Shown: positions 54,133 to 64,000, counted from the stretch's first letter. The stretch: 64,000 nucleotides of DNA from Pectobacterium fontis (GCF_000803215.1 NZ_JSXC01000026.1:47412-111411), one strand, 5' to 3'. A program made the numbers and translations. Notes: a model not told the origin generated them from the letters alone.

Positions 54133-54651
54133 ATGCCAACTCCATGCTATATCAGCATCGAAGGGAAAACGCAGGGCAACATTACCGCCGGTGCTTTCAC
54201 CTCTGACTCTGTCGGCAACATCTATGTGGAAGGCCATGAAGATGAAATGCTGGTACAGGAATTCAAACACATCGTTACCGTACCGACCGACCCACAGTCC
54301 GGTCAGCCATCTGGTCAGCGTGTCCACAAGCCGTTCAAATTCACCGTGGCGCTGAACAAAGCGGTTCCGCTGATGTACAACTCACTGGCGTCCGGTGAAA
54401 TGCTGCCGACCGTGACCCTGAAATGGTATCGCACGTCGGTAGAAGGCAAGCAGGAGCACTTCTTCTCTACCGTGCTGACTGACGCCACCATCGTGGACAT
54501 CGACTGCAAGATGCCACACTGCCAGGACCCGTCCAAACTGGACTACACCCAGTTGATTGAAGTGTCACTGGCTTACCGCAAAATCGACTGGGAACACACC
54601 GTTGCCGGAACCTCCGGTTCTGATGACTGGCGTGCGCCGATCGAAGCGTAA
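54133..54651 (+). CDS. hcp: T6SS tube protein Hcp (TssD)
   Basis: The ATG at 54133 follows AGGAG by 7 bases; the frame is open to 54022 but includes the promoter. The 172-residue product begins MPTPCYISIEGKTQGNITAG, standard for Hcp. Hcp hexamers stack into the expelled tube and can carry small effectors. It is under the sigma-54 promoter and is followed by a terminator-like hairpin before vgrG, which would favour excess Hcp over VgrG. Confidence 0.96.
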   Translation: MPTPCYISIEGKTQGNITAGAFTSDSVGNIYVEGHEDEMLVQEFKHIVTVPTDPQSGQPSGQRVHKPFKFTVALNKAVPLMYNSLASGEMLPTVTLKWYRTSVEGKQEHFFSTVLTDATIVDIDCKMPHCQDPSKLDYTQLIEVSLAYRKIDWEHTVAGTSGSDDWRAPIEA

Positions 54652-54933
54652 TTCCCACCAAACCCGGCCTTGCGCCGGGTTTTCTGCGTTTTTCTCCGGG
54701 GGGTTTTCCCCGTGCAGTGTTTTTGCAGGCGTGATGTTTTTACCAACATGGCTTGTGGTGTGAGCAGACTCAGAGCACAACTCAGGTATTTCATATCAAT
54801 CAGGATAGCGGCGTGTCGCATCGGGTGAAACCGGGGCGTGCGGTAGCCATGGCCGCGGTGAAGGAAGAAGGAGAGAGCAGATGGCAAACAGTACAGGATT
54901 ACAGTTCACCGTCAAGGTTGGCGCGCTGGAGGC
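54544..54933 (+). repeat. 390-bp hcp/vgrG junction segment (copy 2, intact locus)
   Basis: This is the intact counterpart of 51988-52377. It runs from hcp codon 138 to vgrG codon 18. The spacer part is nearly identical between copies, so the pair could recombine and delete or amplify the 2.2 kb between them. Confidence 0.92.
54661..54681 (+). terminator. Terminator or attenuator between hcp and vgrG
   Basis: AACCCGGC (54661-54668) and GCCGGGTT (54674-54681) form a perfect 8-bp stem with a 5-nt loop, followed by TT and a broken T-rich stretch. It lies 10 bp after hcp and probably gives partial termination. Confidence 0.7.
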
Positions 54934-56917
54934 AGGCACCTTTGCGGTAGTGGATTTCAGGCTGGATGAGGGACTGAACCGGCCTTTCAGTCTATCGCTG
55001 AGTCTGGCGAGCGGATTACCGGATGTGGATTTTGGCGCGGTGCTGGACCAGCCGTGCGAGCTGATGATTTGGTATGAGGGCGAACTGAAGCGTCGGGTGA
55101 GCGGGATTGTCAGTGGATTTACGCAGGGTGACACCGGATTCCGTCGCACGCGTTATCAGATAGAAGTCCGTCCGGCGCTGTGGCGTCTGGGTCTGCGCAC
55201 CAACGCCCGTATTTTTCAGACACAGAAGCCGGAAGCGATAATCAGTACGTTGCTGGAAGAGGCGGGGATTAGCGATTACGCCTTTGCGCTGCGTCATGAC
55301 CATGCGGTGCGGGAATACTGCGTACAGTATCGGGAAAGCGATTTGGCGTTTATCACCCGTCTGGCGGCAGAGGAAGGGTTGTACTTCTTCCACGAATACG
55401 AAGAGGGGAAACACCGTGTGGTGTTTGCCGACGATGCGGGGGCGCTGAGCAAAGGCCCTGAACTGTTCTTTAATCTCGCCAATCAGGGACTGAGCGAGGG
55501 CGACTATGTCCGGCGTTTCCACTACGCGGAGCGGGTGAGTACAGCGGAAGTGGAGCTGAAAGACTACAGCTTCAAGACACCGGCATACGGGCTGTCACAC
55601 AAGAAGATGAGCGGCGAGCTGGAGCACCAGCGTGAAAGTTACCAGCACTACGACTACCCGGGGCGTTATAAGCAGGACCCGAGCGGAAAGGCGTTCAGCG
55701 GCTACCGGCTGGACGCGCTGCGGTCAGGGGCGGTGACGAGCGAAGGGGAGTCCAACTGCGCGGGGCTGATGCCGGGCAGCACGTTTACCCTGACAGAGCA
55801 CCCGAATGCGACGCTGAATGCGGTGTGGCAGACGGTGAGCGTGACGCATGTGGGGCAGCAGCCGCAGGCGCTGGAAGAGGAAAGCGGCGGTGAGCCGACG
55901 ACGATGAGCAACAGCTTTGCGGTGGTGAAAGGCGCGACGACATGGCGCGCGGTGATGCCGTACAAACCGATGGTGGACGGCCCGCAAATCGCGACGGTGG
56001 TGGGGCCGGCAGGGGAAGAGATTTACTGTGACCAGTATGGCAGGGTGAAACTGCAATTCCCGTGGGACAGATACGGTGCGAGCAACGACCAGAGTTCGTG
56101 CTGGGTGCGGGTGAGTCAGGGCTGGGCAGGCGGCCAGTACGGTATGATCGCGATCCCGCGCATCGGTCACGAAGTGATCGTGAGCTTCCTGGAAGGCGAT
56201 CCGGATCAGCCGATTATCACTGGACGAACTTTCCACGTCACCAACCCAACGCCGTATATTTTACCCGCCCATAAAACACGTACCACGCTGCGTACCGATA
56301 CGCATAAAGGCAGCGGCTTCAACGAACTGCGTTTTGAGGATGAAGCGACGCGTGAGCAAATCTATTACCACGCGCAGAAAGATATGGATGGAGTCATTAA
56401 TAATATCCATCGGCAAAGCGTGGGACGCGATCAGCACCTCAGCGTGGCTCAGGATCAGTTTCAGCGGGTTGATCGCCACCGTCACCGGACGATAGGTAAA
56501 GATGATTTTGAAAACATCGGTCAGGATCATCATCAGGAAATTGGCCGAAGTTTCATTCAGAAGATTGGGGCTTCTTTCAAGCGGTTCATCGGCGGGGGGG
56601 AGATCACCCGCATTGAAGGGAGCCGTCAGACCACGATGTCCGGCTCTGAAGAGACGCTGATCGGTGCGCACCAACGCGTTCTGGTGAATACGGACAGCTA
56701 CCTGAAAGCGGCGGATATCGTGCTGGAGGCAGGGCAGGCTCTGACCATCAAAGCGCCCGGCGGTTTTATCAAGATTGACAGCGCAGGCGTCACGATTTCC
56801 GGGACGATTGTGAAAATCAACGACGGCGGAGCGGCTGGCGTAGGGACGGCTCCGGTGTCGATTACGCCAGAAGACCCCACCAAGCCGACTCTGCCGGACG
56901 CGCCAGACAGACGTTAA
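54881..56917 (+). CDS. vgrG: T6SS spike protein VgrG (TssI)
   Basis: The 678-residue protein has the gp27-like N-terminal domain ([19 protein letters not shown] near 149-167) and gp5-like OB fold ([17 protein letters not shown] near 406-422), followed by a beta-helix of short repeats ([15 protein letters not shown]). There is no large C-terminal enzymatic extension, so it is a structural spike. GGAGAGAG precedes the ATG. PAAR-lipase, adaptors and an Rhs follow, which are its likely cargo. Confidence 0.96.
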   Translation: MANSTGLQFTVKVGALEAGTFAVVDFRLDEGLNRPFSLSLSLASGLPDVDFGAVLDQPCELMIWYEGELKRRVSGIVSGFTQGDTGFRRTRYQIEVRPALWRLGLRTNARIFQTQKPEAIISTLLEEAGISDYAFALRHDHAVREYCVQYRESDLAFITRLAAEEGLYFFHEYEEGKHRVVFADDAGALSKGPELFFNLANQGLSEGDYVRRFHYAERVSTAEVELKDYSFKTPAYGLSHKKMSGELEHQRESYQHYDYPGRYKQDPSGKAFSGYRLDALRSGAVTSEGESNCAGLMPGSTFTLTEHPNATLNAVWQTVSVTHVGQQPQALEEESGGEPTTMSNSFAVVKGATTWRAVMPYKPMVDGPQIATVVGPAGEEIYCDQYGRVKLQFPWDRYGASNDQSSCWVRVSQGWAGGQYGMIAIPRIGHEVIVSFLEGDPDQPIITGRTFHVTNPTPYILPAHKTRTTLRTDTHKGSGFNELRFEDEATREQIYYHAQKDMDGVINNIHRQSVGRDQHLSVAQDQFQRVDRHRHRTIGKDDFENIGQDHHQEIGRSFIQKIGASFKRFIGGGEITRIEGSRQTTMSGSEETLIGAHQRVLVNTDSYLKAADIVLEAGQALTIKAPGGFIKIDSAGVTISGTIVKINDGGAAGVGTAPVSITPEDPTKPTLPDAPDRR

Positions 56918-56926
56918 GGAGGAACT

Positions 56927-58300
56927 ATGCCAGGTGCTGCACGTTTAGGGGACAGTTGCGCGGGTCACGGCTGTTTTCCTGCTACCCCGATTATTGAAGG
57001 CAGCGGTGATGTCATCATCAATGGCAAACCGGCTGCCCGTAAAAGTGATGCAGTTTTGCTCCATGCTTGTCCCTGTCCGAATATGCCTCACGGCGTACAT
57101 AACCGCGCGATATCCGCTGGCTCTGGTACGGTTATCATCAATGGAAAACTGGCGGCGCGCATCGGCGATGCGATCGGCTGTGGCGGTTCGGTCGCTGCGG
57201 GCAGTGGGAATGTCATCATTGGCGACTCGCCCTACCAGTCTCCGGTGAAATCGTGTGCTGAGCAATCGGCAAAAAGCCGTGCGCCTCTGCTGGCATTGAC
57301 GCCGATGCTGATGCCGACATTAATGGAGTGGGCTTCCGCCGCCGAGTTGCCCATTATTGATGATTTACTCACCATCGCTCAGCGTAAAGATCGCTATCTG
57401 GCGCGTGCTAAATTAGCAACCGAAGCGGCATCACTGCCGGGGTTAGCCGATGCGGCGAAGCGGCTGGCATTTAATAACGACAGTATCTTACGCGCTGAGG
57501 CCGCCCAGTATGTGTATTCGGTCGATGAATTTCGACGAGGCGTGCTGGATAAACTGCCGAAAGCTCCGGTTGGGCTGGATATTCTGGATACGAGTCAGCT
57601 TCCAGGCCTGACAGAAAATGATTTTATGGATAAGAAAACAGGGTTTGGTTCTGCTTTGTTCAAATCTGCGATTAATGGCGAAACGATGTTGACCTATCGG
57701 GGCACTAATAATGCGGTGACTGGCGTTAAAGACTGGTTGACTAACGCCACTCAGGGTATGGGATTTGAATCAGCGCAGTACAAACAAGCAATGGATCTCG
57801 CGACTCAAGTCAAAGATCTGATGCCAAATCCTCCACCTGCTATTGTTGGCCATTCTCTGGGAGGCGGGTTAGCCTCCGCTGCGGTCAGTGTGACAAAACT
57901 TCCCGGCTATACGTTCAATGCCGCAGGATTACATGAGAATACTGCCTTGCGAGGTGGTGGTGCGACATTGGCAGAAACAGCGTCATTAATTAAAACACAA
58001 GCGGTCGATGGTGAGATATTAACCATGGCGCAAACCTACGGTAAGGCATTGATTCCTGGTTTATTGTCTGGCGCGGGCGCATTAATTGGTGGAACCACTG
58101 GTGCAGTGCTTGGGGGCGTCATCGGTGTCGCAAAATTACTGGAAGGGGGCCTGCCGAAAGCAAGCGGTGATATGATGGCCCTTCCCGCTGTTGGCGGTTC
58201 ACCAATTGCGCGTCACGGTATGGATCAGGTGATTGCGGGTATTGAAAGCCAGAAAAAGGAAGATATCGGGAAGATAACCAATACATTCAGGGGAATATAA
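56927..58300 (+). CDS. PAAR-lipase T6SS effector
   Basis: This is 457 residues. A PAAR domain covers about 1-105 (CPCPNMPHGVHNR, GSGTVIINGKLAARIGD). An alpha/beta hydrolase domain follows, with nucleophile motif GHSLGGG (Ser310) and GFGSALFKS and LTYRGTNNAVTGVKDW before it, like class 3 lipases. A glycine-rich hydrophobic segment (IPGLLSGAGALIGGTTGAVL, about 372-391) may insert in membrane. It is a fused-tip effector, likely a phospholipase acting in the target periplasm. AAGGAGG precedes the ATG, and the stop overlaps the immunity-like gene (TAATG). Substrate unproven. Confidence 0.85.
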   Translation: MPGAARLGDSCAGHGCFPATPIIEGSGDVIINGKPAARKSDAVLLHACPCPNMPHGVHNRAISAGSGTVIINGKLAARIGDAIGCGGSVAAGSGNVIIGDSPYQSPVKSCAEQSAKSRAPLLALTPMLMPTLMEWASAAELPIIDDLLTIAQRKDRYLARAKLATEAASLPGLADAAKRLAFNNDSILRAEAAQYVYSVDEFRRGVLDKLPKAPVGLDILDTSQLPGLTENDFMDKKTGFGSALFKSAINGETMLTYRGTNNAVTGVKDWLTNATQGMGFESAQYKQAMDLATQVKDLMPNPPPAIVGHSLGGGLASAAVSVTKLPGYTFNAAGLHENTALRGGGATLAETASLIKTQAVDGEILTMAQTYGKALIPGLLSGAGALIGGTTGAVLGGVIGVAKLLEGGLPKASGDMMALPAVGGSPIARHGMDQVIAGIESQKKEDIGKITNTFRGI

Positions 58301-59079
58301 TGCAATGGTTGGCACGTATAAAATGGTTGGGCGTCGTTATTCTGGGATTATTAACCGCTTGTCAGGCAGGAGGACACAGTATGCGGGCGAGTGAACTTTT
58401 TGAACCGCCTGTGGTGGCGGTACTGGAAAGTATTCAAAAAGGTGACGAATCGGCAGCCCGTCATCAACTGTCGCAGGGCGTTAACCTGAATATTCAGGGA
58501 AAAGAAGGCGTCACGCCGCTGTTATGGCTGATTTATGAGACGAAGGATAAAAAGGCGGTCACGTTGGCGCTTAAACTGGGTGTCGATCCAAACTATAAAG
58601 ACGGCTTTGGCGACAGCGCAGTCAATTCTGTGGCGGGCGCGAAAGATCCAGACTGGCTGCGCATTATTCTGGATGCAGGAGGCGATCCGAATGCAATTGG
58701 TCGTCGTGGTCAGCCTGCAATATTTAGTGCCATTAATGAGCAACGATGGGCTGATATTAAGCTACTCGTTGAGAAAGGGGCTGATCTGAATTTAGAAGAT
58801 CAAAATAAAAGAAATAGTGCGCTTTATGCTGCCTATGTAAATGAATACGAAATTGTTTATTGGTTGATTGAGCAGGGCGCAAGTTTCGATACCTATTCTT
58901 CAACCGGCAGTAGCCTGGCGTGGCGTGTACACGACAGCTTATCCATCATGTCTCCTAAATCCCCTCAATACCCTTGGGCACTGAAGGTGAAACAGCAATT
59001 GCAGGAGCGCGGCGTTACATTCCCCCCCCTGTCGCCTGCTGAAGTGAGAGAGCGCAGGGAAAAAGGATTACCGCTGTAA
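58300..59079 (+). CDS. Ankyrin-repeat lipoprotein, probable immunity protein of the PAAR-lipase
   Basis: The 259-residue protein has a lipoprotein signal with lipobox LTAC (Cys21). Ankyrin repeats span about 45-205 (GVTPLLWLIYETKDKKAVTL, GQPAIFSAINEQRWADIKLL, RNSALYAAYVNEYEIVYWLI). It would sit in the periplasm, where it could block an incoming lipase. The start overlaps the effector's stop, the usual arrangement for effector-immunity pairs. Ankyrin-type immunity for lipase effectors is known in other systems; the pairing here is inferred. Confidence 0.75.
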   Translation: MQWLARIKWLGVVILGLLTACQAGGHSMRASELFEPPVVAVLESIQKGDESAARHQLSQGVNLNIQGKEGVTPLLWLIYETKDKKAVTLALKLGVDPNYKDGFGDSAVNSVAGAKDPDWLRIILDAGGDPNAIGRRGQPAIFSAINEQRWADIKLLVEKGADLNLEDQNKRNSALYAAYVNEYEIVYWLIEQGASFDTYSSTGSSLAWRVHDSLSIMSPKSPQYPWALKVKQQLQERGVTFPPLSPAEVRERREKGLPL

Positions 59080-59231
59080 TTTATTTTTGATTCGTGGTTT
59101 TTATTATTCATTTCTTTTCATAAAAAAATCACATTTTATATCCCGATAATTTGCATGATTGTTGGGGCATGAAATGTGATTGTTCATGATCTTATTATAT
59201 CAAAATATCTCTTATTTACAGGCAAATAACG

Positions 59232-60188
59232 ATGATGGCAAACGGTTATACCCTGTTTGAAATCAGCCAGTCTGATATGCCTTTATACGCAATTATCTCA
59301 CCGCTACGTTATCCTGCATTACCTGAATATTGGCAGGCTTTTCAACCTGCGGCGGCAGAGATATGGCAGCAGTTGCATTTGGGTAAGGATGCCGAAAACT
59401 GGCAAATGTGGGCACCAATTGTAGTGAAAATAGAAGAAGGCAAACCCGGTGAAACCCTGTTGCACTGGTTGACCGATACTCAGCCGGAACGGCATGGTGG
59501 CATCGTCCTTATGCACAGCGAACTGACATTACAGCAGATGGCTGATTTTTGGCAGCAGCGCATTTTCTGTCTCTGGCCCGATGGTACACGAGCGCTATTT
59601 CGTAGCTATGTACCCGATATTTTATCCGCCTGGTGGCCAACTCTGGATTTGGCTTCTCAAACGGGTTTTCTCGGTTCGCTGAATAAGCTGTATGTACCCA
59701 TCGTGAATAGCGAACGAGGGGAGTATCGACTATTCGCACAGCGAGAAATTGAGAATAAAAATAATGATGACATGAATAAAAGATACCAAATTATCTTAAC
59801 CAATTATCAATATTATCTTCTCGCTAATCACAATCGTCTGCACCGCTTAGCCAATGAACTGTTTCTTTTTGTCGGTGAACGATGTGTTTTTCCGCTGGAT
59901 GTCGAAATAGTCAAAGAACGTTTTATTAGTGGCATTGCCTTGGCAAGGAAATATTATCCCAAAGCCAGCGAAGCGGAATGTGAAGCCTGGTCTGCTCATC
60001 GCTGGGTACTGGGGAGTGAATTTTATTTGCACCCCATATTTATTCATCTGACTGAACGTTATTCGATGGCCGACAGTATTCGGATTTTTAAATCTGAGCC
60101 TGAACGTATTGAAAGCGTGCAGTTTAATTATCATCGCCCTGGTTGGATGCGGGGAGAGTTACCTGACATAACGGAGGTCACGCCGTGA
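59232..60188 (+). CDS. DUF4123-type T6SS effector adaptor, first copy
   Basis: The 318-residue protein resembles DUF4123 (Tap/TEC) adaptors. An N-terminal alpha/beta region includes LLHWLTDTQPERHGGIVLMH, LTLQQMADFWQQRIFCLWPD and ALFRSYVPDILSAWWPTL, and a helical C terminus follows. DUF4123 proteins bring specific effectors to VgrG and are not secreted. It lies 150 bp after the ankyrin gene and overlaps the next adaptor (GTGA), just upstream of an Rhs gene. Confidence 0.75.
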   Translation: MMANGYTLFEISQSDMPLYAIISPLRYPALPEYWQAFQPAAAEIWQQLHLGKDAENWQMWAPIVVKIEEGKPGETLLHWLTDTQPERHGGIVLMHSELTLQQMADFWQQRIFCLWPDGTRALFRSYVPDILSAWWPTLDLASQTGFLGSLNKLYVPIVNSERGEYRLFAQREIENKNNDDMNKRYQIILTNYQYYLLANHNRLHRLANELFLFVGERCVFPLDVEIVKERFISGIALARKYYPKASEAECEAWSAHRWVLGSEFYLHPIFIHLTERYSMADSIRIFKSEPERIESVQFNYHRPGWMRGELPDITEVTP

Positions 60189-61102
60189 GTGTATCGCCAC
60201 CTTTTCTTGAACTGATGCCGGAAGATGACGCCGCCTGGCAAACGCGTATCGTTCAGGGGGGCTGTTTTGTTATAGCCGAGGCATCGATGAATGATGCTGT
60301 GCCCTGGCTGGCCGAGCGCTGGGGCGGTAGCCTGGAACAGACGCGTTTGTACTGGGGAGAGGCAGGACGTGTCCATGCCTCGGTATCACCCTATTGCATC
60401 CCGCTTCATGCAGCTAATTGGTCGCAGGTAAAAGAGCACATTGTCACCCAGCCCGGCTGGGGAATGGGCCTGCAACTGGAATGGTTTATGCAGGCATATT
60501 CACCGCTCGATCAATTGATTGAGGTGACGAAGCACCTGCGACAATGGAGCTTAGTGGCCTCACCTTCTGGAGAAAATGCCATCCTGCGTGTGGGGGATTG
60601 GCAGGTGGTGAATCAACTGCTCTCTGCCAGCTCCGCACAAGAAGCCTGTGCGCTCTATGGCCCGATAGCCAGCTTTTGCGACATTTCCCCAGATGGTGCG
60701 ATCCGCGCTTTAAATCTCACGACCCGCGAACCCCACTCGATTACGGACATCCTGCCGCGCCAACTCAGTGATGAACAATGGCAAGCCATCATGGTGCCTT
60801 CCGAACATCAGAATCTGGCGCGCTACAGGGAGCATCTGCGCACGTACCATGCGAACTGGCAGCACGCGCCTGACGATGAACTACAGGCGTTTATCCATCA
60901 GCAAGTGCAGCAGGCGAGGATCAACGGCTTTAACAACGATCGCGATATCGTGCGCTGGCTGGCGTTAGCGACGGAACTCTCACCGGAATTCATTCATCAG
61001 GCATGGGCGAAAAATATCCTGATACAGCCTGAACATATTGGCACACAAAGCCGTATGGATCGGCTGTATCAGGCAGCCATTGACCATCTGGAAGAAGCAT
61101 AA
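60185..61102 (+). CDS. DUF4123-type T6SS effector adaptor, second copy
   Basis: A GTG at 60185 overlaps the first adaptor's stop codon. The 305-residue product shares the general layout (HIVTQPGWGMGLQLEWFMQA, SPLDQLIEVTKHLRQWSLVA, then a helical tail with RDIVRWLALATELSPEFIHQ), but is clearly divergent from the first. Two adaptors in a row before one Rhs suggest either a heteromeric loader or separate jobs. The family call is weaker than for the first copy. Confidence 0.65.
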   Translation: MSVSPPFLELMPEDDAAWQTRIVQGGCFVIAEASMNDAVPWLAERWGGSLEQTRLYWGEAGRVHASVSPYCIPLHAANWSQVKEHIVTQPGWGMGLQLEWFMQAYSPLDQLIEVTKHLRQWSLVASPSGENAILRVGDWQVVNQLLSASSAQEACALYGPIASFCDISPDGAIRALNLTTREPHSITDILPRQLSDEQWQAIMVPSEHQNLARYREHLRTYHANWQHAPDDELQAFIHQQVQQARINGFNNDRDIVRWLALATELSPEFIHQAWAKNILIQPEHIGTQSRMDRLYQAAIDHLEEA

Positions 61103-61122
61103 AATAAAAAGGACGTCATTTC

Positions 61123-64000
61123 ATGAGCCAGGATAAAAGCAGCGCGTTAGCTGCCAGCGGGGATGCCGCAAATGAAAAATTTTCTACCGATAATATCATC
61201 CCTGGAGGATGCTCCGAATGTGGTTGCAAGACACTGATTGATTACAAATATGAATCTGGACGCCCCGTACCAAATGCGCCTTTTGTCGTAAAAGACAGTA
61301 AGGGGACAATAATTAAAGGTAAAACCGATGATGCTGGGTTAGCTTTGATTCAGGATATGGGATGTGGAGGATATGAAATTTATTTTGAGGAGGGTAGCGA
61401 TACTTTTACTCCTGAGCCTACGGTAGAAAATAACCCATTACTCCAGTCTAATCCTGCTTATGCTGCATTAGCTGGTGAATATTTCTCATTATTTACTTTA
61501 TTACATGAAAAAGGAATTGTTGTTTATGATGCGGATGATAGTGATGACTACGAAGTTGATCTTGATGATAGTTCTTTATGGGATTCCTTATTTTCCTCGT
61601 TAGATGATAAAGAGCAGCAAGCCTATGATCGATTGTGGGAATTAAATCGACAAATTAATGCAGGAAGTAAAGAATTAAAGCAGGCTATCAATACTATTCA
61701 TCAGAGTAGTTTGGCCGCTGAGACAGCGGATGGCGGCAGTAAAATCGTTGTGATGTTGGTCTGTGAGGTCATACTTGGATGTGTGCCGGTTATTGGTCAA
61801 GCGATGGATGTCTATTTTCTGGGGGATTGGTTATGGCGGGGGTGTGAAAATACGGATCGTTTTGAGGATTGGGTATTTCTTGCAGAAGGCGCTTTAGCGG
61901 TTATTGGCTTTATTCCTGGTCTAGGCGATGTAATAAAACGGGGAGGAAAGGCGATCCTGAGTGTCTGTAAGGCAAATACACCGCAAGCTGTACAGAAAGC
62001 GATTCAACATATCCGGCATATCTCTGATGGTAATATAGTTAGATGGTTGCTTGAAATCATAGACGTAATTAAAAATAAATGCGACGAAGCCATAGCATTG
62101 CTTGAGCGCATTGAGTTATCACTTAAATTAGCCCTGAAAATGGCGTTTGAAAAAGGAAAGGGAAACTGGATCATAGCCTGGACAGAGGATGCTTTTTCTG
62201 GCGTCATTGAAACGATAAGAAGATTTATTCAGCGTTTTCGAAGTGCGGTAGATGATATCATTCGGGAAATAAAAATATTCATTGGTAAAGTGGTCAAGAA
62301 AGATTCAGGAACCGCGTTAGGAAAAAATGATAAGGATGTCTCAGAGAAGTTTATTGCTGATAAAACGCCGCCAGAAAGTGATTATCCAGATAAATCAAAG
62401 AAAAAAGCGGAATCCCAGGAACAAGATAATAATCTTTGTACCTCAGAGAGTGTATGTAAAAACGATCCGGTTGATGTAGCAACGGGGTTTGCTGTGGATT
62501 GGCGAACGGATGTTATTTTTTCTGGCGTATTTCCCGTGTTTTTTAAACGCTATTACCGTTCTGGTGGAACCCGACAATCGGGGTTATTAGGAAAATTATG
62601 GCGTACGAATTGGGATATGAATCTGACTTTATCTCAAGGTGTGGTTCATTTGTTGGATGGTGAATATGGGGAAGCTATATTCAATAGTCCCGATGAAGGA
62701 GAAGTCAGTTTATCCCTATCAAATCCTCAGTGGCGACTGACTCGGGAAAATGGAAAATTGATAGTAGTCCATCAAAATGGACTGCGATATTATTTTGAGC
62801 ACTCTTGTGGCAAGCAACTTTTTCTTACCGCAATAACGGATAAACAGAATAATGGTGTCTCTTTATTATGGGAGAGAGGCGTTCTACGCTGGGTAGTGCT
62901 ACCAGATGAGCGTCTTATTCATGTCGCAACCCAATATCATCGAATCACTTCGTTAACACTATGTACTCCTGCTCGTCGTCCTATCAAGACTCTGGTGAGT
63001 TATATCTATGATAAGCACGGGTATGTAATACAGGTAAGGGGGAGTGAGGGACGTAATTTTGATTACGATTATTCTCCGGAAGGCTGGCTATTACGCTGGT
63101 CTGATTTGGCTCATACCTGGGGTGAGCACGATTATGATAGTAAAGGAAGAGTCACTTATTGCCGGGGGGCTGAGGGTTACTGGCAGGGTCACTTTGAGTA
63201 TGACGACGACACCCTGACCAGTCATTACCACAGCGGGTTTGGCGGGGTATTTAGCTACGTGCGTGACGCGCGCAACAATATCCTGCTCAAACGCACGCCG
63301 GATGGCGGTGAGACCCGGCTTGAGTGGGTAGACAACCAACTGGTGGCAGAGACCGACCCACTGGGTGGACGCACCGTGTATCAGCGCAATGACTGGGGAC
63401 AGGTCACAAGCGTTACCCTGCCTGACGGTGCGACGCATCACTATGCGTATGATGATAATGGGCAACTGCTGGCTTATACCGACCCGCTGGGCAGTGAATG
63501 GCGCTATCAGCGTAACGCGGCTGGGCAGGTTATTGAGGTGAATGACCCGGAAGGCCGAGAGTGGCTGTATCGTTACGAAGAAACCGGACTCCTGTCGACA
63601 GTGATAGCCCCGGATGGCGTATTACAGCGTTACCATTATAACCGCCGTGGTTTGTTGAATCGGCTTGAGCGTGATAATGCCCCTGCGGTGATGTTTCGCT
63701 ATGACGACCTTGACCGCCTGACGGAGCGACATATCGCGCATGAGGCAGGCGTGCAGGTACGGCGCTGGGAGTATGACGGTGTGCGCGAATCGCCGTCAAA
63801 AGTGGTGTACGAAGACGGCAGCGAAACGCGGTTTGGTTACGATGTGGAAGGTAACCTGACGGCGGTGACGGATGCGCTGGGGCAGCGTTATCAGTTCCGT
63901 TACGGGGCGTTCGATAATTTGCTGGAAGCGACGGACCCGCTGGGGGCGACGGTACGCTACCACTATAACGCGGAAGCGGCGTTCGCCGGGGTAACGAACA
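61123..64000 (+). CDS. Rhs-family T6SS effector, N-terminal and core part (runs off right edge)
   Basis: The frame is open from the ATG at 61123 to the edge (959 codons) with no stop. Residues about 29-100 hold a cysteine-rich start (CSECGCKT) and a beta-rich domain. About 207-282 holds two hydrophobic segments ([40 protein letters not shown]). A helical stretch leads to [17 protein letters not shown] at about 447, the DUF6531-type start of the Rhs shell. From about 640 on there are YD repeats ([16 protein letters not shown]). There is no N-terminal PAAR, so loading probably needs the DUF4123 adaptors. The toxin tip and immunity gene lie outside the window. Confidence 0.9.
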   Translation, partial: MSQDKSSALAASGDAANEKFSTDNIIPGGCSECGCKTLIDYKYESGRPVPNAPFVVKDSKGTIIKGKTDDAGLALIQDMGCGGYEIYFEEGSDTFTPEPTVENNPLLQSNPAYAALAGEYFSLFTLLHEKGIVVYDADDSDDYEVDLDDSSLWDSLFSSLDDKEQQAYDRLWELNRQINAGSKELKQAINTIHQSSLAAETADGGSKIVVMLVCEVILGCVPVIGQAMDVYFLGDWLWRGCENTDRFEDWVFLAEGALAVIGFIPGLGDVIKRGGKAILSVCKANTPQAVQKAIQHIRHISDGNIVRWLLEIIDVIKNKCDEAIALLERIELSLKLALKMAFEKGKGNWIIAWTEDAFSGVIETIRRFIQRFRSAVDDIIREIKIFIGKVVKKDSGTALGKNDKDVSEKFIADKTPPESDYPDKSKKKAESQEQDNNLCTSESVCKNDPVDVATGFAVDWRTDVIFSGVFPVFFKRYYRSGGTRQSGLLGKLWRTNWDMNLTLSQGVVHLLDGEYGEAIFNSPDEGEVSLSLSNPQWRLTRENGKLIVVHQNGLRYYFEHSCGKQLFLTAITDKQNNGVSLLWERGVLRWVVLPDERLIHVATQYHRITSLTLCTPARRPIKTLVSYIYDKHGYVIQVRGSEGRNFDYDYSPEGWLLRWSDLAHTWGEHDYDSKGRVTYCRGAEGYWQGHFEYDDDTLTSHYHSGFGGVFSYVRDARNNILLKRTPDGGETRLEWVDNQLVAETDPLGGRTVYQRNDWGQVTSVTLPDGATHHYAYDDNGQLLAYTDPLGSEWRYQRNAAGQVIEVNDPEGREWLYRYEETGLLSTVIAPDGVLQRYHYNRRGLLNRLERDNAPAVMFRYDDLDRLTERHIAHEAGVQVRRWEYDGVRESPSKVVYEDGSETRFGYDVEGNLTAVTDALGQRYQFRYGAFDNLLEATDPLGATVRYHYNAEAAFAGVTN

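Overview
The window looks like chromosome of a soft-rot enterobacterium, most likely Pectobacterium. Many products read as close relatives of Enterobacteriaceae proteins (class I fumarase, RspA, YdfI, RspR, MdtG, QueE, QueD, CysJIH). A Svx-type secreted virulence protein and a V. cholerae-type type VI secretion (T6SS) locus directly after cysJIH fit that genus. The genus call is an inference from protein resemblance; no database was searched. I found no tRNA, rRNA, CRISPR array or insertion sequence.

Layout. 1-3.2 kb: 5' part of a class I fumarase gene, a LysR regulator divergent from a PACE-type small efflux pump, and a Sua5/YciO-type protein. 3.5-10 kb: a minus-strand operon encoding a haem-free electron chain (Tat-exported 4x[4Fe-4S] ferredoxin, NrfD-like quinol protein, MFS transporter, ApbE-type FMN-carrier, secreted FAD reductase). 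It is divergent from a LysR gene across a 665-bp AT-rich gap with two CRP-like sites. 10.3-15.3 kb: an rspA-MFS-ydfI-rspR sugar-acid cluster. 15.4-20.6 kb: a secreted phytase-like esterase, MdtG, a 28-codon AzuC homologue with its own CRP-like site and terminators, and svx. 21-24.8 kb: a PAS/LuxR-type regulator, a GNAT acetyltransferase, a secreted metallo-beta-lactamase-fold hydrolase, and convergent queE and queD. 25.2-29.5 kb: cysJIH. 29.5-30.4 kb: 910 bp without a clear gene, holding a coding relic and an AT-rich T6SS leader.

30.4-50.6 kb is a complete T6SS structural operon in V. cholerae order: tssB, tssC, tssE, tssF, tssG, tagH(FHA), tssJ, tssK, tssL, clpV, vasH, vasI, tssA, tssM, vasL. 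After it comes an accessory and effector island. It has a Sel1-repeat lipoprotein, then a 390-bp duplicated hcp-3'/vgrG-5' scar that ends in an in-frame chimeric mini-ORF. Next are an orphan DUF3304-like membrane protein, a truncated Tle1-like phospholipase and a PAAR protein. Then come hcp behind a near-consensus sigma-54 promoter with upstream repeats, vgrG, a PAAR-lipase effector with an ankyrin lipoprotein, two DUF4123-type adaptors, and an Rhs protein that runs off the right edge.

How it fits together. VasH, encoded inside the structural operon, would activate hcp through the sigma-54 promoter. Hcp, VgrG and PAAR proteins form the expelled spike, DUF4123 adaptors load cargo, and PAAR-lipase and Rhs are the payloads. 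The two least explained systems are the haem-free reductase operon and the rearranged effector island.
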